Shown in pieces: positions 44,975 through 56,034 of a DNA stretch of 64,000 nucleotides. Under the pieces are notes generated by a model. The model had not been told where the DNA came from. It made no database searches and saw only the letters and a program-made list of their open reading frames with translations. Location of the stretch: positions 248,001 to 312,000 of the forward strand of contig OX596340.1 in the NCBI GenBank assembly GCA_951394405.1, read 5' to 3'. Position numbers and translations under genes: made by a program. Positions within the stretch are counted from its first letter, which is position 1. Every line of letters starts with the position of its first letter. This DNA is from Coprinellus micaceus. Its lineage: Eukaryota > Basidiomycota > Agaricomycetes > Agaricales > Psathyrellaceae.

Positions 44975-47823
44975 ATACCGCCTCCAACCGCTTCGACATG
45001 GCGATGGCCATCCCCTTGCTCATCATATCTTGTGCGTGATAGCTAGACTTACGACCACGAATAAATACATGGTATCGGTTCTCTTGCATGTGGGCTCGGA
45101 GTCTGCGAAAAGTGTTCTTCATCGATGGCGGAGTATGGCTGGTGGTTCTCTGGTTCAGGCAGTACATGTCTTCAAACTGAGCTCGAACCGTCTTGTAGAC
45201 CTCGATAAGCGCCGATTCCTTGATCATTTTGGCCTTCGAACGGTTAGAAGACTTTCCGCCGAAGATCCTCTGTGCCACTCAAGTGAGTGTATGCTTGTGA
45301 TATGGTTCAACAAAGACATACCTTGATATACAAATTGTTGTGCTCGACGAGCCAATCTATCCCCCTCCATTTCCCCCGCTTGCCAGTGGGGTTGATGAGG
45401 ATCGAGTAGCGTACTGCCTTTCTAGGAAGGTGGATCAGCTATTTGAGGTGGTAGGAGCAAACACGCACTCACCTCAGTCCCGGCGGGTAGATGAACAAGA
45501 CATTCTTGAGATACAAGTAGAGCTCATTTGCGTACTTATGCTTCCCGCAGCCTTGGAAGATAAATGCCCATGGAAGGAAGCAAGTTTCGAGGCGCCCAAT
45601 ATCACCCATGTTCATCGCGTAAACTGTTTCCTCGTATAACAGGAAGAGCTCCTGCTGCAAGAGCATGTTTTCATACTGAAGGTCTCGTTCTTCGGCCCTA
45701 GTGAATCTCAGCTTCGATAACTCGGAGGGTGAACTCACAAAGTCTCGAGCAAGCTCTTGGGAGAGCTTCATAATCTCCTCAAAGGTAGGGTTGAATTTCT
45801 CCACCCAGTCCTCCAGTGACAACACACCTGGGTGCTTCGCCTTCACCTTTGCCAACCACGCCTCTAATCGAAGACAAATCCCAACATGCTGGATGACCTC
45901 GTGTAGCTGTCGGAATGTGGGCGACGAGTGTATCTTCCCTGTCTCCTTTGGTCGAATCTGTCCAACCTGCTCGAGAACACAATTTGGGTCGTCCTTGGCC
46001 GCCTTGGGGAGAATAAAGGTACGCCATATCGCATCAGCGCATGCCATCTTGAAATGAAAAAGACCCATAACGGGGACGGTGTTCTGGAGTCGCCTCCAGG
46101 GTGTTTTTTCCTCAGAGCGAGACTGCTTGAGGGCTCGAAGCCTCTCCAAGGTCAATAGATCTCCAGAGAGTAAACTGGCGATGTTTCCGAGGTCTTTCAA
46201 TCCATCCCCTTCCCCAACCCCAGTTTGTGCGCATGCATCCTTAATTACCTCACCATTCGTGGCTGCAGTGTTCGGGTTTTTGTCGATTGCGTGCAGCGGG
46301 ACTTGCTTGGTTGCCGTGAGGGGAATTTCTTCGACAACCTCGGGCACTTCGAGTTTCCTCTTCAATGCCCTAAGAGGCTCGGGTCCAAAATCAAAGAGAT
46401 CGGACATGAGCTTGTTGGTATTGTAGCGGCCCCGTCGAAGTAGCCCGTGAGGCGGGACTGGTCCAGTTTCTTCGTGAATTTTAGTGAGGTCAGCGAGTGT
46501 GATTTTACGTGGGGCAGGCGTTGAGGGAGAGCTATCGGCAGGCAAAGATGGGGTACCAGACTCGATTACCGTTGGGGCGGTTGGCATAGAGGTGACTGGT
46601 GTCGCACTAGGAGCTAAAGTCGAGCCCAATACTGAGATATGGTGTAGAGCGGGATGGTAGTAGGGAGAACGCTCCCAAACCTCCCTACCACAGTCAAGGT
46701 CTTCTAGTTTTATGTCGGGGTGAAGGGGAATTGCGGTGGCGGTGGTAATATGCGCCAGGGTATCCCCGTTGCGCTCAGCCGTTGGATGGGCGGGCTTGAA
46801 GTCGATATCGAGGTTATCCCATGCATACAAACACAGGCCGCTTTGACCTAGAGTGCGCGCCGCGCGATCTCGCTTTTTGGAGATGCTGGTGATGCCATTT
46901 TGAATTGCCTTTGGCGATATTGTAACCCCCACCCTCGAAAGAAATTCGAGTGGGATATCGGCGACTCCTGCTGAGTGCATAAACATCCCTGTCGAGCTCT
47001 GGAATGCGTTGCACTGGCTGTTAGTACTCTGCAGTGCAATGCTCATGCAGACAATCGATTTCTATTTACAAAGGGTTAGTGCTTCGTACTACCGTTTTCC
47101 AAACGGCATCGCACTCACAATTTCGATGATTTTGCGGTCACGCTCCTCTAACTGTTCCGGGTGGTTCTCCGGAAGATCCGCAGAGTCTTGACCACCTCCA
47201 GCCTCATCCTCAACGTCCTCCCATTCCCTGTCACCGTCATCTGGCCGGACATCGCCCATCTCAACATCTTCAATCTCCACCTCCACCCCACGCCGTCGAA
47301 TAGGGCCCCTTGGCTCCTTTTCCTTCTCTCTCTCCGCTTGCTTTGTTCGCTTTCGCAGCCTTTCCCGGACCAAAGCCTCGTCTGCAGCCAACAGCCGTCC
47401 GAGCAAGCTCCAAAGGTGGGGCGCTAGAGTCTTCATTGTGCCTCCGATGCGTTCGACAGTTGCGTCCTTCAACGCCTCTTCTGTGGCATTCGCCGCATTG
47501 AAGCGCAGGTAGGCCTCGGGTTGGGTCAAGATCACGACCTCATTGGCATACATGGCTTCTGCCAGCGAGAAAACACAGGCCGTCGTGTATTCCTCAGTAG
47601 CCTCAGCAGCCCTCAACCCTTCGATAACTCGTGGCGTATGGCTCACGAGTGCAGCGATCTCGTCGGGGTGAGTGGCGGCAAGAGAAGCAGAGTGGTGGAT
47701 CACAGAGGTCATTAAGATTGGGAGCGAGATCCCTTCAGACTCCAGCATGTCGAGTGCCGAAATGCACGTTTCAAGATCCATGACCACAGTAGACGCCGTA
47801 CTCTCCGTAGACGAGGACGACAT
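44886..47823 (-). CDS. DUF6589 protein, probable transposase of the element
   Basis: Four exons: 47823-47119, 47061-45473, 45421-45322 and 45269-44886. They give 2,778 bases and 925 residues. The N-terminus is helical and acidic (SALDMLESEGISLP to EERDRKIIEI). The second exon opens KSIVCMSIALQSTNSQCNAF. Candidate metal-binding acidic residues of a DDE-like fold are AWDNLDIDFKP, GLFHFKMACAD and KYANELYLYLK. The C-terminus has VRYSILINPTGKRGKWRGID, RIFGGKSSNRSKAK and CLNQRT, typical of DUF6589. The domain is known from Agaricomycete proteins without assigned chemistry. Its place opposite a helicase, within TIRs and TSDs, makes transposase the best inference. It has no lesion. Confidence 0.88.
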
Positions 47824-48073
47824 GGTCGAGGATAAGGAAAGATAGACAGGGCACTTAGCAGGTGACTGGCATAGACGCCGACACGATATCGATGGGTTAT
47901 CTTACGTCGGTGATCTCGCTCGGGCAGCTCGGACAGGAAGATTCGCCAGCCGCTCTATCGAGCGTCGAGCCCCACATGTTTTATTTGTCCCGCACAAACA
48001 ATTACATCAAAGTGATTACGCAGGTACAAGGAGGAGACAACAGCGAGATACGAGCGGCTGGTTTAGGAGCCTG

Positions 48074-48082
48074 CACATTCCA
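48074..48082. repeat. 9 bp target-site duplication, right copy
   Basis: CACATTCCA, same as 41824-41832. Confidence 0.95.
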
Positions 48083-49643
48083 TTAACAACAGGTAAGCAA
48101 TCATGGATCCATGCATCAGGGTTTCATGGAATAACTTTGCTATCACAGCTCCCAGGCTTCTTCCAAGCATGCAAACGACGCTCGATCAGCCGTCCTGGCG
48201 TTCTTTCAAGCTTCATCAGAATATACTGTCATTTTCACGGGGAACGCTTCCGGGGCTTTGAAGCTGGTTGGGGAGTCATATCCCTTTAGCGGTGGAAATG
48301 CTTTCGTCCTCGCCGTAGACTCGCACAATAGCGTGGGTGATCCTCAGCCGCTTCAGTAGGCCTCATCCGATGTTAATTTGCTTTCAGGTTAATGGGATAC
48401 GGGAATTCGCATCTGCCAAAGGATCACACTGCGCCTATATCCCCTCAACGTCCACCGGAGGCTTTGTTCCATCAACTGCTGAGGTGAGTTAACCATGAAG
48501 CTCGACTTTTTGGCGACGAGGCTCAGGAGATCTCGCATAGGCCGTCTTGCAGGAGAATAAACCTAAAGATCTCCATTCAGCTCCGAGTCTCTTCGTATTA
48601 ACTGGCCAGTCGAATATATCGAACTGGAAGGTGCCTCTGGACGTGGTGGCCTTTGCGTCATCGCTCGGGTATCACGTACTCCTCGACGGAGCCGCACTCG
48701 CGCCCAGCACTCCCATTTCGCTATCAGATTACCCGGGGATTGACGCAATAGCGGTCTCATTTTACAAAATGTTTGGGTTTCCAACCGGCATTGGAGCTCT
48801 GGTGGTGAAGAAGTCGTTTCTCGCCCGCCTGGATCGGCCATGGTTTGCTGGAGGAACCGTGGACGTTGTCCAGGTACCTGGGAAGGGATTTACGCGCGCC
48901 GAACACCTTCATGAACAGTTTGAGGTACGCATCATTGCGTTTGTAGTCCTCCCATGCTTGATTGATGGAACTATGCCATTTACCACTTGTGCAGGATGGG
49001 ACGATCAACTACACGATGCTTCCCTCGATAGCCGAGGGACTGAGATTTTTATCAACGTACCTTCCATACCTCCCATTACGACTGTCATGCCTCCTCAACT
49101 ACCTCATATCATCCCTCTCACAACTTCAGCATGACGTCAGCGGCAAGCCCGTTGTTCAAATCCTCTCCAAGCGGCCCAATCCAACGGAGCGAGTTCGATC
49201 AGTGGGGGGGCAATCGGAGGTCGGATCACTAATCTCGCTCGTATTCCTGGATGTAAGTTGCAAGTCCTTCTTCGGGGTAGCATGTGCAGCTGATTGACTG
49301 CCGGCCCTAACAGCCTTCAGGTAATCTCTTACCGAACGCCTTCATCGAATATGCTGCCTCGGTGAACTGCATATCCCTTCGCACTGGATGCGTATGCAAC
49401 CCAGGTGCAGCCATGGCAATGCTCGGCATCCCAAGTGTTATGAGCCATTTTCGACCTGGCCAAACTCAACGTGAGGTGGAGCAAAGGTTGGGCCGGGACA
49501 CTGGCGTTGTCAGAATTAGCCTCGGACTGGCGAGTAACTTCGAGGACGTGCGGCGGGTGCTTCAGTTCGCTTCATTGATCGCACTATCAACAGCCAGGGA
49601 ACACATATTTGCGGAATGGACACATATTTCTAGACAGCAATAG
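48083..49643 (+). pseudogene. Class V aminotransferase / Moco-sulfurase-like gene, 3' part
   Basis: Resumes with INN then a GTAAGC intron (48093 on), and SSQASSKHANDARSAVLAFF. It continues TVIFTGNASGALKLVGESYP, DSHNSVNGIREFA, LLDGAALAPSTP and the PLP lysine in SFYKMFGFPTGIGALVVKK. Near the end is RTGCVCNPGA, with the cysteine that takes sulphur in Moco sulfurases and desulfurases. End ISRQQ at 49641-49643. The protein would be a PLP-dependent desulfurase-like enzyme without a MOSC domain. Its own start lies 6.2 kb upstream beyond the transposon. Transcription from the element's right TIR could still give a truncated product. Confidence 0.88.
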
Positions 49644-51160
49644 ACACACTATGCGTACAAATTTTTAAGACCGACGTCAACCACTACATAGCATCCAACA
49701 ACTTTGGCGCGCCTCGCACTGTATGTTGTTACAAGCGAATCAGATTCGTTCTCATCGCGCATGATCGCGTTGGGGATACGAAGAATGTAATCCATGGGAC
49801 CTGAATGCATAGATTTTGGTAATGCGTGGGAGTTCAATTGATCAAGCCAGCATCATTATACCTCGTCGCCGGATGCCTCGCGGCACAGGCCTTCCGCCAG
49901 CGGTCGATTCAGCGCCAATGTGGACCAAGTGGGGTGCGAACCTTTCCATTCCACCAGTTGACAACAAAGAAAAGTACAAATAGGTAAAATATCTGTGTTC
50001 AGTGGAGAAGAAAAACCCCCAAACCACAGTTCGCCGTATTGTAACGGGCTGTCCGGGTACTATCAGACTAAGCGCCCGGCGCTTAATCTCTACAATGGGA
50101 TCGAGGACATTTTAACGATCGTTCCATCTGTCAATCAGTACATGCTACGCATGAGTCCACATGAGAACTAATCCCAAAAAGTCTATATTGCGAGCTCATC
50201 GATACGAATGGTGCACCTCCGAGTCATATTCTCATGAGTCTTATGATGACGGCGCTTGAAGCTTGAGCAATGATCGCTTCAGATGGGAGTAGGCTCGTCA
50301 TCGGGAAGTTCCAGAGGTGGTCAAGGGTGAATAATTGGCTTTATTCCAACACTCACTTCAATTGACCTGCCGTCTTGTATCCCACGTAGAAGAAGGAGAG
50401 GCAGCGTTGCTGTCGCGTTGTGGGGTTCTTCCCCCACTCCACAGGCTGTTCGGGGGTTATAACGAACAGGGATATCGAGGACGAATGCTATCACTGTGGA
50501 GCGGTCGATATGTCGAGGAGAACAGTAAAATAGGTGACCACATTGCGCGGTTTGAGGGCGGCTCTGTATGCCAGTGGGTGGTCGCAGATCACCCTATCGC
50601 GGGGTATGTCATGCATGAGCGAAGGATCTCGACTCGCATCGGGACTTCGAAGGCGTAAACCCATGGCAGATTCTGTCAGAGAAAGAGCGAGTGTCCTCGA
50701 TGATCTGCAAATGCTATCACCATCTCGCGAGGGGTTTGAAAAAGCTCCATGCTGAAGAATAGCGTTTAAATGACGTTTAAAACATAACAAATGGTGCCGG
50801 GTTGGTAGAACAACACGTTGGCCACCTAACTCCTTGACTTAGAGCAAGTGGGATGCGTCCGAGTGCGTTGTACTTTTTTCCCATCCCCCAATCCTAGGTG
50901 TACACTCCTACACAGCGCCCAGCTCGTGGTGCCATTTTGCCACTCCTCCCACTACGTATTTACCTCTGAATCCGATGGAGAATGTCCGTCATTGTCGTCA
51001 TAAATACAAGCATTTTCAGGGAACTGGGCGCCGAATGCCAGCGTTCAGAAAGTATAAAACGCGAAGTGTATGGTATGCAACCCACCAGCGACAATTTGCC
51101 TTACCAAGGCCACTCGATCCTTGCAGCTGTAAACGTTAACACCAACGCCGGACTTGAATC
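49644..51160. other. Intergenic, about 1.5 kb, no gene recognised
   Basis: ORFs are short and show no domains. The right end holds the promoter of the next gene. Confidence 0.45.
51053..51059 (+). promoter_or_regulatory. TATA box of the small secreted protein gene
   Basis: TATAAAA, 102 bp upstream of the ATG at 51161. Confidence 0.55.
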
Positions 51161-51893
51161 ATGCTTTTCTCCCGTGCTGTCTTCGCCATCCTCGCCTTCG
51201 GCGGCCTCTCTGCCGTGGCCTCCCCCACTCCCGTCGTCGTCGAGAAGCGGCAGGACGTGAGCGAAGTGCTGGGAATCATTATCACCCTCAGCGGTACCGT
51301 CGACGACATCCTTCCCCAACTCGGTGAGTGGGCGCGTTTCGGTATTGTATTTTCGGTTCCTTACCTCGCCACAAACATTAGACTCGCTCACTACTGGCGG
51401 TACTGCTACTGAGGAGAACGTCACTCCTCTTCTCCAAGGCATCGTCGACGCACTGAACACGGCTACCGCTTCGTTCGGTTCCGCGACTCCTATCGAGTCT
51501 CCCGCTGGAGGCGAGGAGGAGCAAGTCGCCTCCGCAATTTCCGACGTGTATAGCGTACGCTGTAGCTGGTCCTGGCTCGGGAGAATCTCAACTCACGTAC
51601 CTTTCTCATTTAGCGAATCGTCACAGGTGTGGACAACCTCGCGACTGCCCAGCCGGCCTTGGCTTCCCTCATCCCTTCCCTTGGCCTCGATCTCGCACTC
51701 CAGCAAGTTCTCCTGGGGTTGCAGATCATCCTCTCGGGTGTCCTCCGGCTTGTTGCTAACTTGTGCGACACATCCTTCTAAGCTTGATCTGAGAAGGGCT
51801 TGCTGACTTACGTCGTCACATAGGTTGAGGGCCCTTGGCGGTGTCCTTTTCAACTTGGGCTTATCCCTCACTGCCGGTCTTTTGGGCCTCTAA
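51161..51893 (+). CDS. Small secreted hydrophobic protein, Agaricomycete-type
   Basis: Signal peptide MLFSRAVFAILAFGGLSAVA and then SPTPVVVEKRQDVSEVLGII; the KR pair could be a Kex2 site. Four exons: about 51161-51324, 51382-51555, 51613 to about 51765, and about 51823-51893. They supply DSLTTGGTATEENVTPLLQG, RIVTGVDNLATAQPAL, IPSLGLDLALQQVLLGLQII and the hydrophobic end GGVLFNLGLSLTAGLLGL. There are almost no cysteines, so it is not a hydrophobin. The ILxxLxGTVDxILPQL pattern recurs in secreted mushroom proteins. Function is unknown to me. Confidence 0.75.
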
Positions 51894-52257
51894 GCGAGGT
51901 ATCGCCACGGAGCGACGAAACCCGTTTCCCCTCTGATGCGGTAAACTGAACCTTTTGCGCTTTTACTGAACACTGGACTTTATCTTGGACTTCCGCCTTG
52001 AACAAGCTTGTCGGCAGCCATCTTCTGTACGTGCACATAATAGGGCTATTCAACGGGCTAGATTACCTTCGGTTACTCGACAATTGCTGATAAACCCGGA
52101 AAGATTGTTTGCTACATGTAAGTCTCCAAGCGAATCCGCCTAGGGTAATGGAATGTGAATTGGACAAGCGAAGTTCTGTGGCCGGCCAGGGTGTTTAGAG
52201 GCGAGACCATGTGCTCTACAAATGTATTACGAACAAGATGTAGCCCTCGGCCATGAA
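51894..52257. other. Intergenic, no gene recognised
   Basis: Convergent 3' ends of the neighbouring genes. Confidence 0.5.
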
Positions 52258-53745
52258 TCACTTTCTTCGCTTCTTCGCTTTCTTCTTGTTGTTGCCGTTA
52301 CCTTTGCCTTTGGGTGCCTTTGTAGGATTCTTGGCTCGTGTGTAAGGCCTCTGGAAGGACTTTAGCCTGGGATCTCCTTCCCGAAGCTTTTCGGCAATAA
52401 CCTAGAGTGGTGCGAGGTCTAATGTGCACTTCTCGTGAGATGGTCGCGAAAAAAGACGTACGCGAATTAAACCCTCAAACTCCTGCTTGCGAAACTGCCT
52501 TCCCACATGATTCTCGTATTCAGCTTGCCTGATTGGAAGGTGTTTATATGAGTGCTCCATCAAAAATGAAGAAAATCGTCCACATCGACGTACGCTCGTC
52601 CAAGAGAGGTGGCCAAGTGTGCAGCGGGAACCTGGTGGAATGACATCCATGTATAGTCTTTCGCGGTTTCGAAGTTCGTCCAGAAATTGTAAAAGGCGTC
52701 GATCTCGTTCCTATACATGCGCCGGAGCAAGTGAGGTTCCTGGGTGGAACAGAGTTGACTCCTGTGCGCACCTGGGGGTCGAGAAGTCTCCAAGGCGTGG
52801 CGTAAATAATCTGGGGGATCCGTGGAGGGTTTCCTCGATCGCAATGCATTCGAACAAGTTGCTGTAGACAGAGAACCAGTTCTGGACAGGCGTTGGTCAG
52901 TCGGCATGCCTCCGTTTATCTCCTGAGTCGACATACCATGGGACCAGGTTCAAGATTCAATGGCCCGTGTTTTGAGAGCGCATTGAGGAACGCCAGAATA
53001 TCTGGAACGGTGGTGCTCCTCTCTCTGATAGGACCAGGGTATAGCCAAGCATACCGCGATGGGTTGAAGCGGGAGATTGGCGAAGGAAGACCCGAGCCCG
53101 AGAATATCGATGCGAAGAAACCGAATACCTCGCCGAGGACTACGGCAATGATACTGAGGAAAGCATAGAACGGCATAAACAAAGGATGGACTGGGTCTGA
53201 TGAGCTGGGTTGGTGTGAGGTATAGTACCCCTGCTGCTGCTCTCCAGTATTGAAATGCCTCTTCGGCGGTGCTTTGTACGCATTCTGTGTGAAACCTGTT
53301 GAAGCGCCCGTCGGTGGTGGTGATTGGGCTGTTCTCGGGGAGTCATAATCAGCACGTCGCTGTCCAGTTTTCGCGTCAGTTAACCGTTCGACGGGCGGCA
53401 TTTAATCCACGTACATCCTTGTCACTGAGGGTCTTCAAAAACGCGTTAGATATACACCCAGTGGGGCCAAAACCTGACAACTCGCCTCAAACGCTTCTTT
53501 GACGCGCCTAAACTTTGCGCTCGCGTCGACATCATCTAGGTTTTTGTCGGGATGGTGCTCTAAAGCTTTCTGACGATACGCTTTCTGTCATATGAAAATC
53601 AGTTAGAACAACAGCAGGGTAACCGAAGAGAGCCTAAGGACTCGAGCGTCACCTTCAATTCGTCCGCGTCTGCGTCCTTGGATACACCAAGCACGTCATA
53701 GAAACTCAACTTCGAAAAGGCCTTTAGACGGATTCTCGACCCCAT
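52258..53745 (-). CDS. J-domain (DnaJ) protein with Jjj1-like C-terminal region
   Basis: Start MGSRIRLKAFSKLSFYDVLG at 53745. The J domain reads DADADELKKAYRQKALEHHP with the HPD motif, then VKEAFETLSDKDRRADYDS after two short introns. A large exon (53345-52930) holds PHPLFMPFYAF-like hydrophobic sequence with a membrane segment (FLSIIAVVLGEVFGFFASIF). Then EIDAFYNFWTNFETAKDYTW matches the FYxFWxNFxTxKxFxW block of yeast Jjj1/DNAJC21. The C-terminus (AEYENHVGRQFRKQEFEGLI, EKLREGDPRLKSF, KKKAKKRRK) also follows Jjj1. It would stimulate an Hsp70, perhaps in ribosome biogenesis. The J domain and Jjj1-like blocks are clear; the internal exon joins between 52930 and 52690 are uncertain. Confidence 0.72.
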
Positions 53746-54498
53746 TGATGGGTAGACGCCCTGTAACAATCCCTAATATGGGGGGCAAGGGATTGGATGG
53801 CGAGCTCAAAGAACAGGGTTTGTGGCGTTCTTGCTGGCTGGCAACTTTCCAGGGTCACCGCTTCGGGACGGCCTCGGTGAACCCAAAAGTGTTGGATTGG
53901 GGGTTCAACGAGCGACCTTGAGGGGCTATCTACCTGCCTCTAGAGACTCAAACCACGAATTCGCATCCAGGGGGATTGAGGTGAGGGAGGAAAACAAGCG
54001 CCTAAAATGGTCCGTGCGGACCTATAGAGACCTGTAGGTTGACTCCAGTGCGGAGCGCCAAATTTTCAATAGGCGCCTAACGACAGACAAGTTCCCTTCC
54101 TGATGTTGGTATTCTACTGTTCTCTGCCTTGCGAACTTCGGATTCTAACTATTCATACACGCTTCCCACCAAGTGAATTTGTATTGGGAGTGATTCTGAG
54201 CGGTTCGCGATCCTCACGACTCCACATTATGGCTTGGAGGAAGCACAGTGCATTGTGGCCTCAGCCTCACTCAGGCTCTCCTCAATGTCGGGAAGACATC
54301 GGGAAAGGGTTAAATGCGGAAGCATACAGATCATCGTACGTTGCGACTCTACCTTCTCAGTTCAATTGGCTAACCCCATCATGGTCGAAGGTATTAGAAG
54401 CAAGTGGCCAAGCATTTTCTCGAGATGCTGATATGCACAACAACTTAATCGAGAGGGCATCCGTTCTACTCTGTACCACTCAGCTCAGACGTAAGGTC
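53746..54498. other. Intergenic, promoters of divergent genes
   Basis: No gene recognised. A long frame (54103-54861) crosses into the next gene but has no family features upstream of the ATG at 54499. Confidence 0.45.
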
Positions 54499-56034
54499 AT
54501 GGTTTGGAAAACGCTGCTCTTCGCGACACTCATTACTCGCGGCCACGGAATGCTTCGGTTCCCATGTTCTCAGCTTGTGACTGAGCGCTTCGATCCGTGC
54601 GTCTCTTCCGTCTCGGAACCACGCCACACGCCTCTTCACACAATCTATTTTGCAGCTTGGTCACCCCAGGCCGGGTCTCTCCCCACGTACACCAAATCGT
54701 CGGCGGGGTACGTACCCCCTTCTCTCTTCCCATCCGGCACATTTGATCCCCCTCTGACTATGTACCTCATTCCCTCACTCGAATTAGAATGCATTCAACC
54801 TCACGATGCACCCCGAGCTGGACCTCCCCAACCTCGCCAGCTGCACAACGTGCCGCTTTAAAGAGGACAAGTCGAACTATTGGACAGCCGTTATGTACTT
54901 CAAGCACGAGAACGGGAGTTACTTCCGGGTGCCCCAGGTTCCGAACCACTTCACAGGGGACCCGAAGGGTGGGATGACGGTATACTACATCCAGCCGCCC
55001 ACCTACGAGCCCGTCACCGCTTTCCCTAAGGTGTGTGCTTTCTCCTTTCTTCTCAAGGTTCAGGGTGAACAGTGTGTTGAAATGTAATACAAAGGGCTTC
55101 AGAATGATAACAGGCGAGCCAATGATTCGCGCAGAGAAGTACGGGTACTACGACATCCGCTCGTGGGCGCTCACGTTCAGGTGCTGGGACACCTTTGGGC
55201 CATACGACGAGAGCAACCTGTGGTTCGCGGGCCCCGGCTCGCGTGTAGACTCCTTCTGGCTCCCCGATAGGGCTTGCAATGGGGGCATCAGGAGTAATAT
55301 ATTCTTCCCTTCATGCTGGGATGGTAAGAATATTGACGTGCCGGACCACAAGGTGCGTATGTTTTCACAAGCCTTCGCAATGTGTTTGAATGGAAGATGA
55401 TTCGCAGAGTCATATGTCCTTCCTTGAAGGTGACGTCGGCCCAGACGGGCTCTTCTTCAGGGATAGCACCTGCCCGTCCACGCATCCCGTCCGCATCCCA
55501 CTTGTCTTCTACGAGATCGTATGGGACACCAATATTTTCAGCCACATGTGGCCTAAGGATGGCAGCCAGCCTTTCGTGCTTAGTATGGGTGACCCGTAAG
55601 CACCCCCCTCTTTTCCTGGCATCGAAAGACTCATTGGAATTTAGAACCGGCTGGGGACATCACGGCGACTACCTTTTCGGGTGGGAAGGCGACTCTCTCC
55701 AGCGCGCGATGGATGTGTGCACCGACCCCTCCGGACGACCAGCGGATTGCGCTTCGCAGCTCACGCTACAAACGGACGAGGAGATGAACGCGTGTACGTT
55801 GCCTCCGATGGTGGATGAGAAGGTCGAGGATGAATGTGAGTTACAGCCTACTGCTCCGTCCTCTCGTCACCTCTGGCCTCAGACTTGTTTTGACTTGGTG
55901 TGGTTGTAGATCTGGACCGACTCCCGGGGTGTAACCCGCTCCAGTACGGACCTCAGTCGGCGACGATGCCGGTGTCTTGTGATGCTGTCTCGACTACAGG
56001 GTTCAGTAGGCCGACACCTTCTGCTTCCAGCTAG
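54499..56034 (+). CDS. Secreted DUF1996 domain protein
   Basis: Start MVWKTLLFATLITRGHG, a signal peptide, then MLRFPCSQLVTERFDPLVTP. Exon 2 gives GRVSPHVHQIVGG. Exon 3 begins NAFNLTMHPELDLPNLASCT, then CRFKEDKSNYWTAVMYFKHE. Further exons: GEPMIRAEKYGYYDIRSWAL and WDGKNIDVPDHK; PDGLFFRDSTCPSTHPVRIP; TGWGHHGDYLFGWEGDSLQR. The last ends SATMPVSCDAVSTTGFSRPT. All DUF1996 landmarks (PH-x-HQ-x-VG, STCT-x-C-like, HxD-like GHHGDY) are present. The family is secreted in fungi, sometimes fused to WSC domains. Its enzyme activity, if any, is not known to me. Stop at 56032-56034. Confidence 0.88.

Larger units (their letters stand above)
41833..48073. mobile_element. Two-gene DNA transposon (RecQ-like helicase + DUF6589), 6,241 bp
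   Basis: Both tips begin CAGGCTCCTAAACCAGCCGC and agree for 24 bases without change. Similarity then continues for about 145 bases, with shared GCGTAATCAC, ACAAATAAAACAT and GAGCGGCTGGCGAATCTTCC. Each end also holds an internal inverted pair CCAGCCGCTC / GAGCGGCTGG (41845-41854 with 41951-41960; 47946-47955 with 48052-48061). A 9 bp TSD flanks it. The cargo is two genes that start about 290 and 250 bp from the tips and converge. Host frame is restored exactly when the element and one TSD copy are removed. The gene set resembles, as I recall, AcademH elements (Academ transposase plus SF2 helicase). Intact TIRs and TSD suggest a recent insertion. Confidence 0.95.

Noticed and set aside
41833..48073. 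hAT or KDZ origin of the helicase/DUF6589 element
   Set aside because: CAGG tips recall hAT, but the TSD is 9 bp with symmetrical ends and no hAT or KDZ transposase is present.
54103..54861. 252-codon ORF
   Set aside because: Starts without an ATG and crosses introns of the DUF1996 gene; the true start is the signal peptide at 54499.
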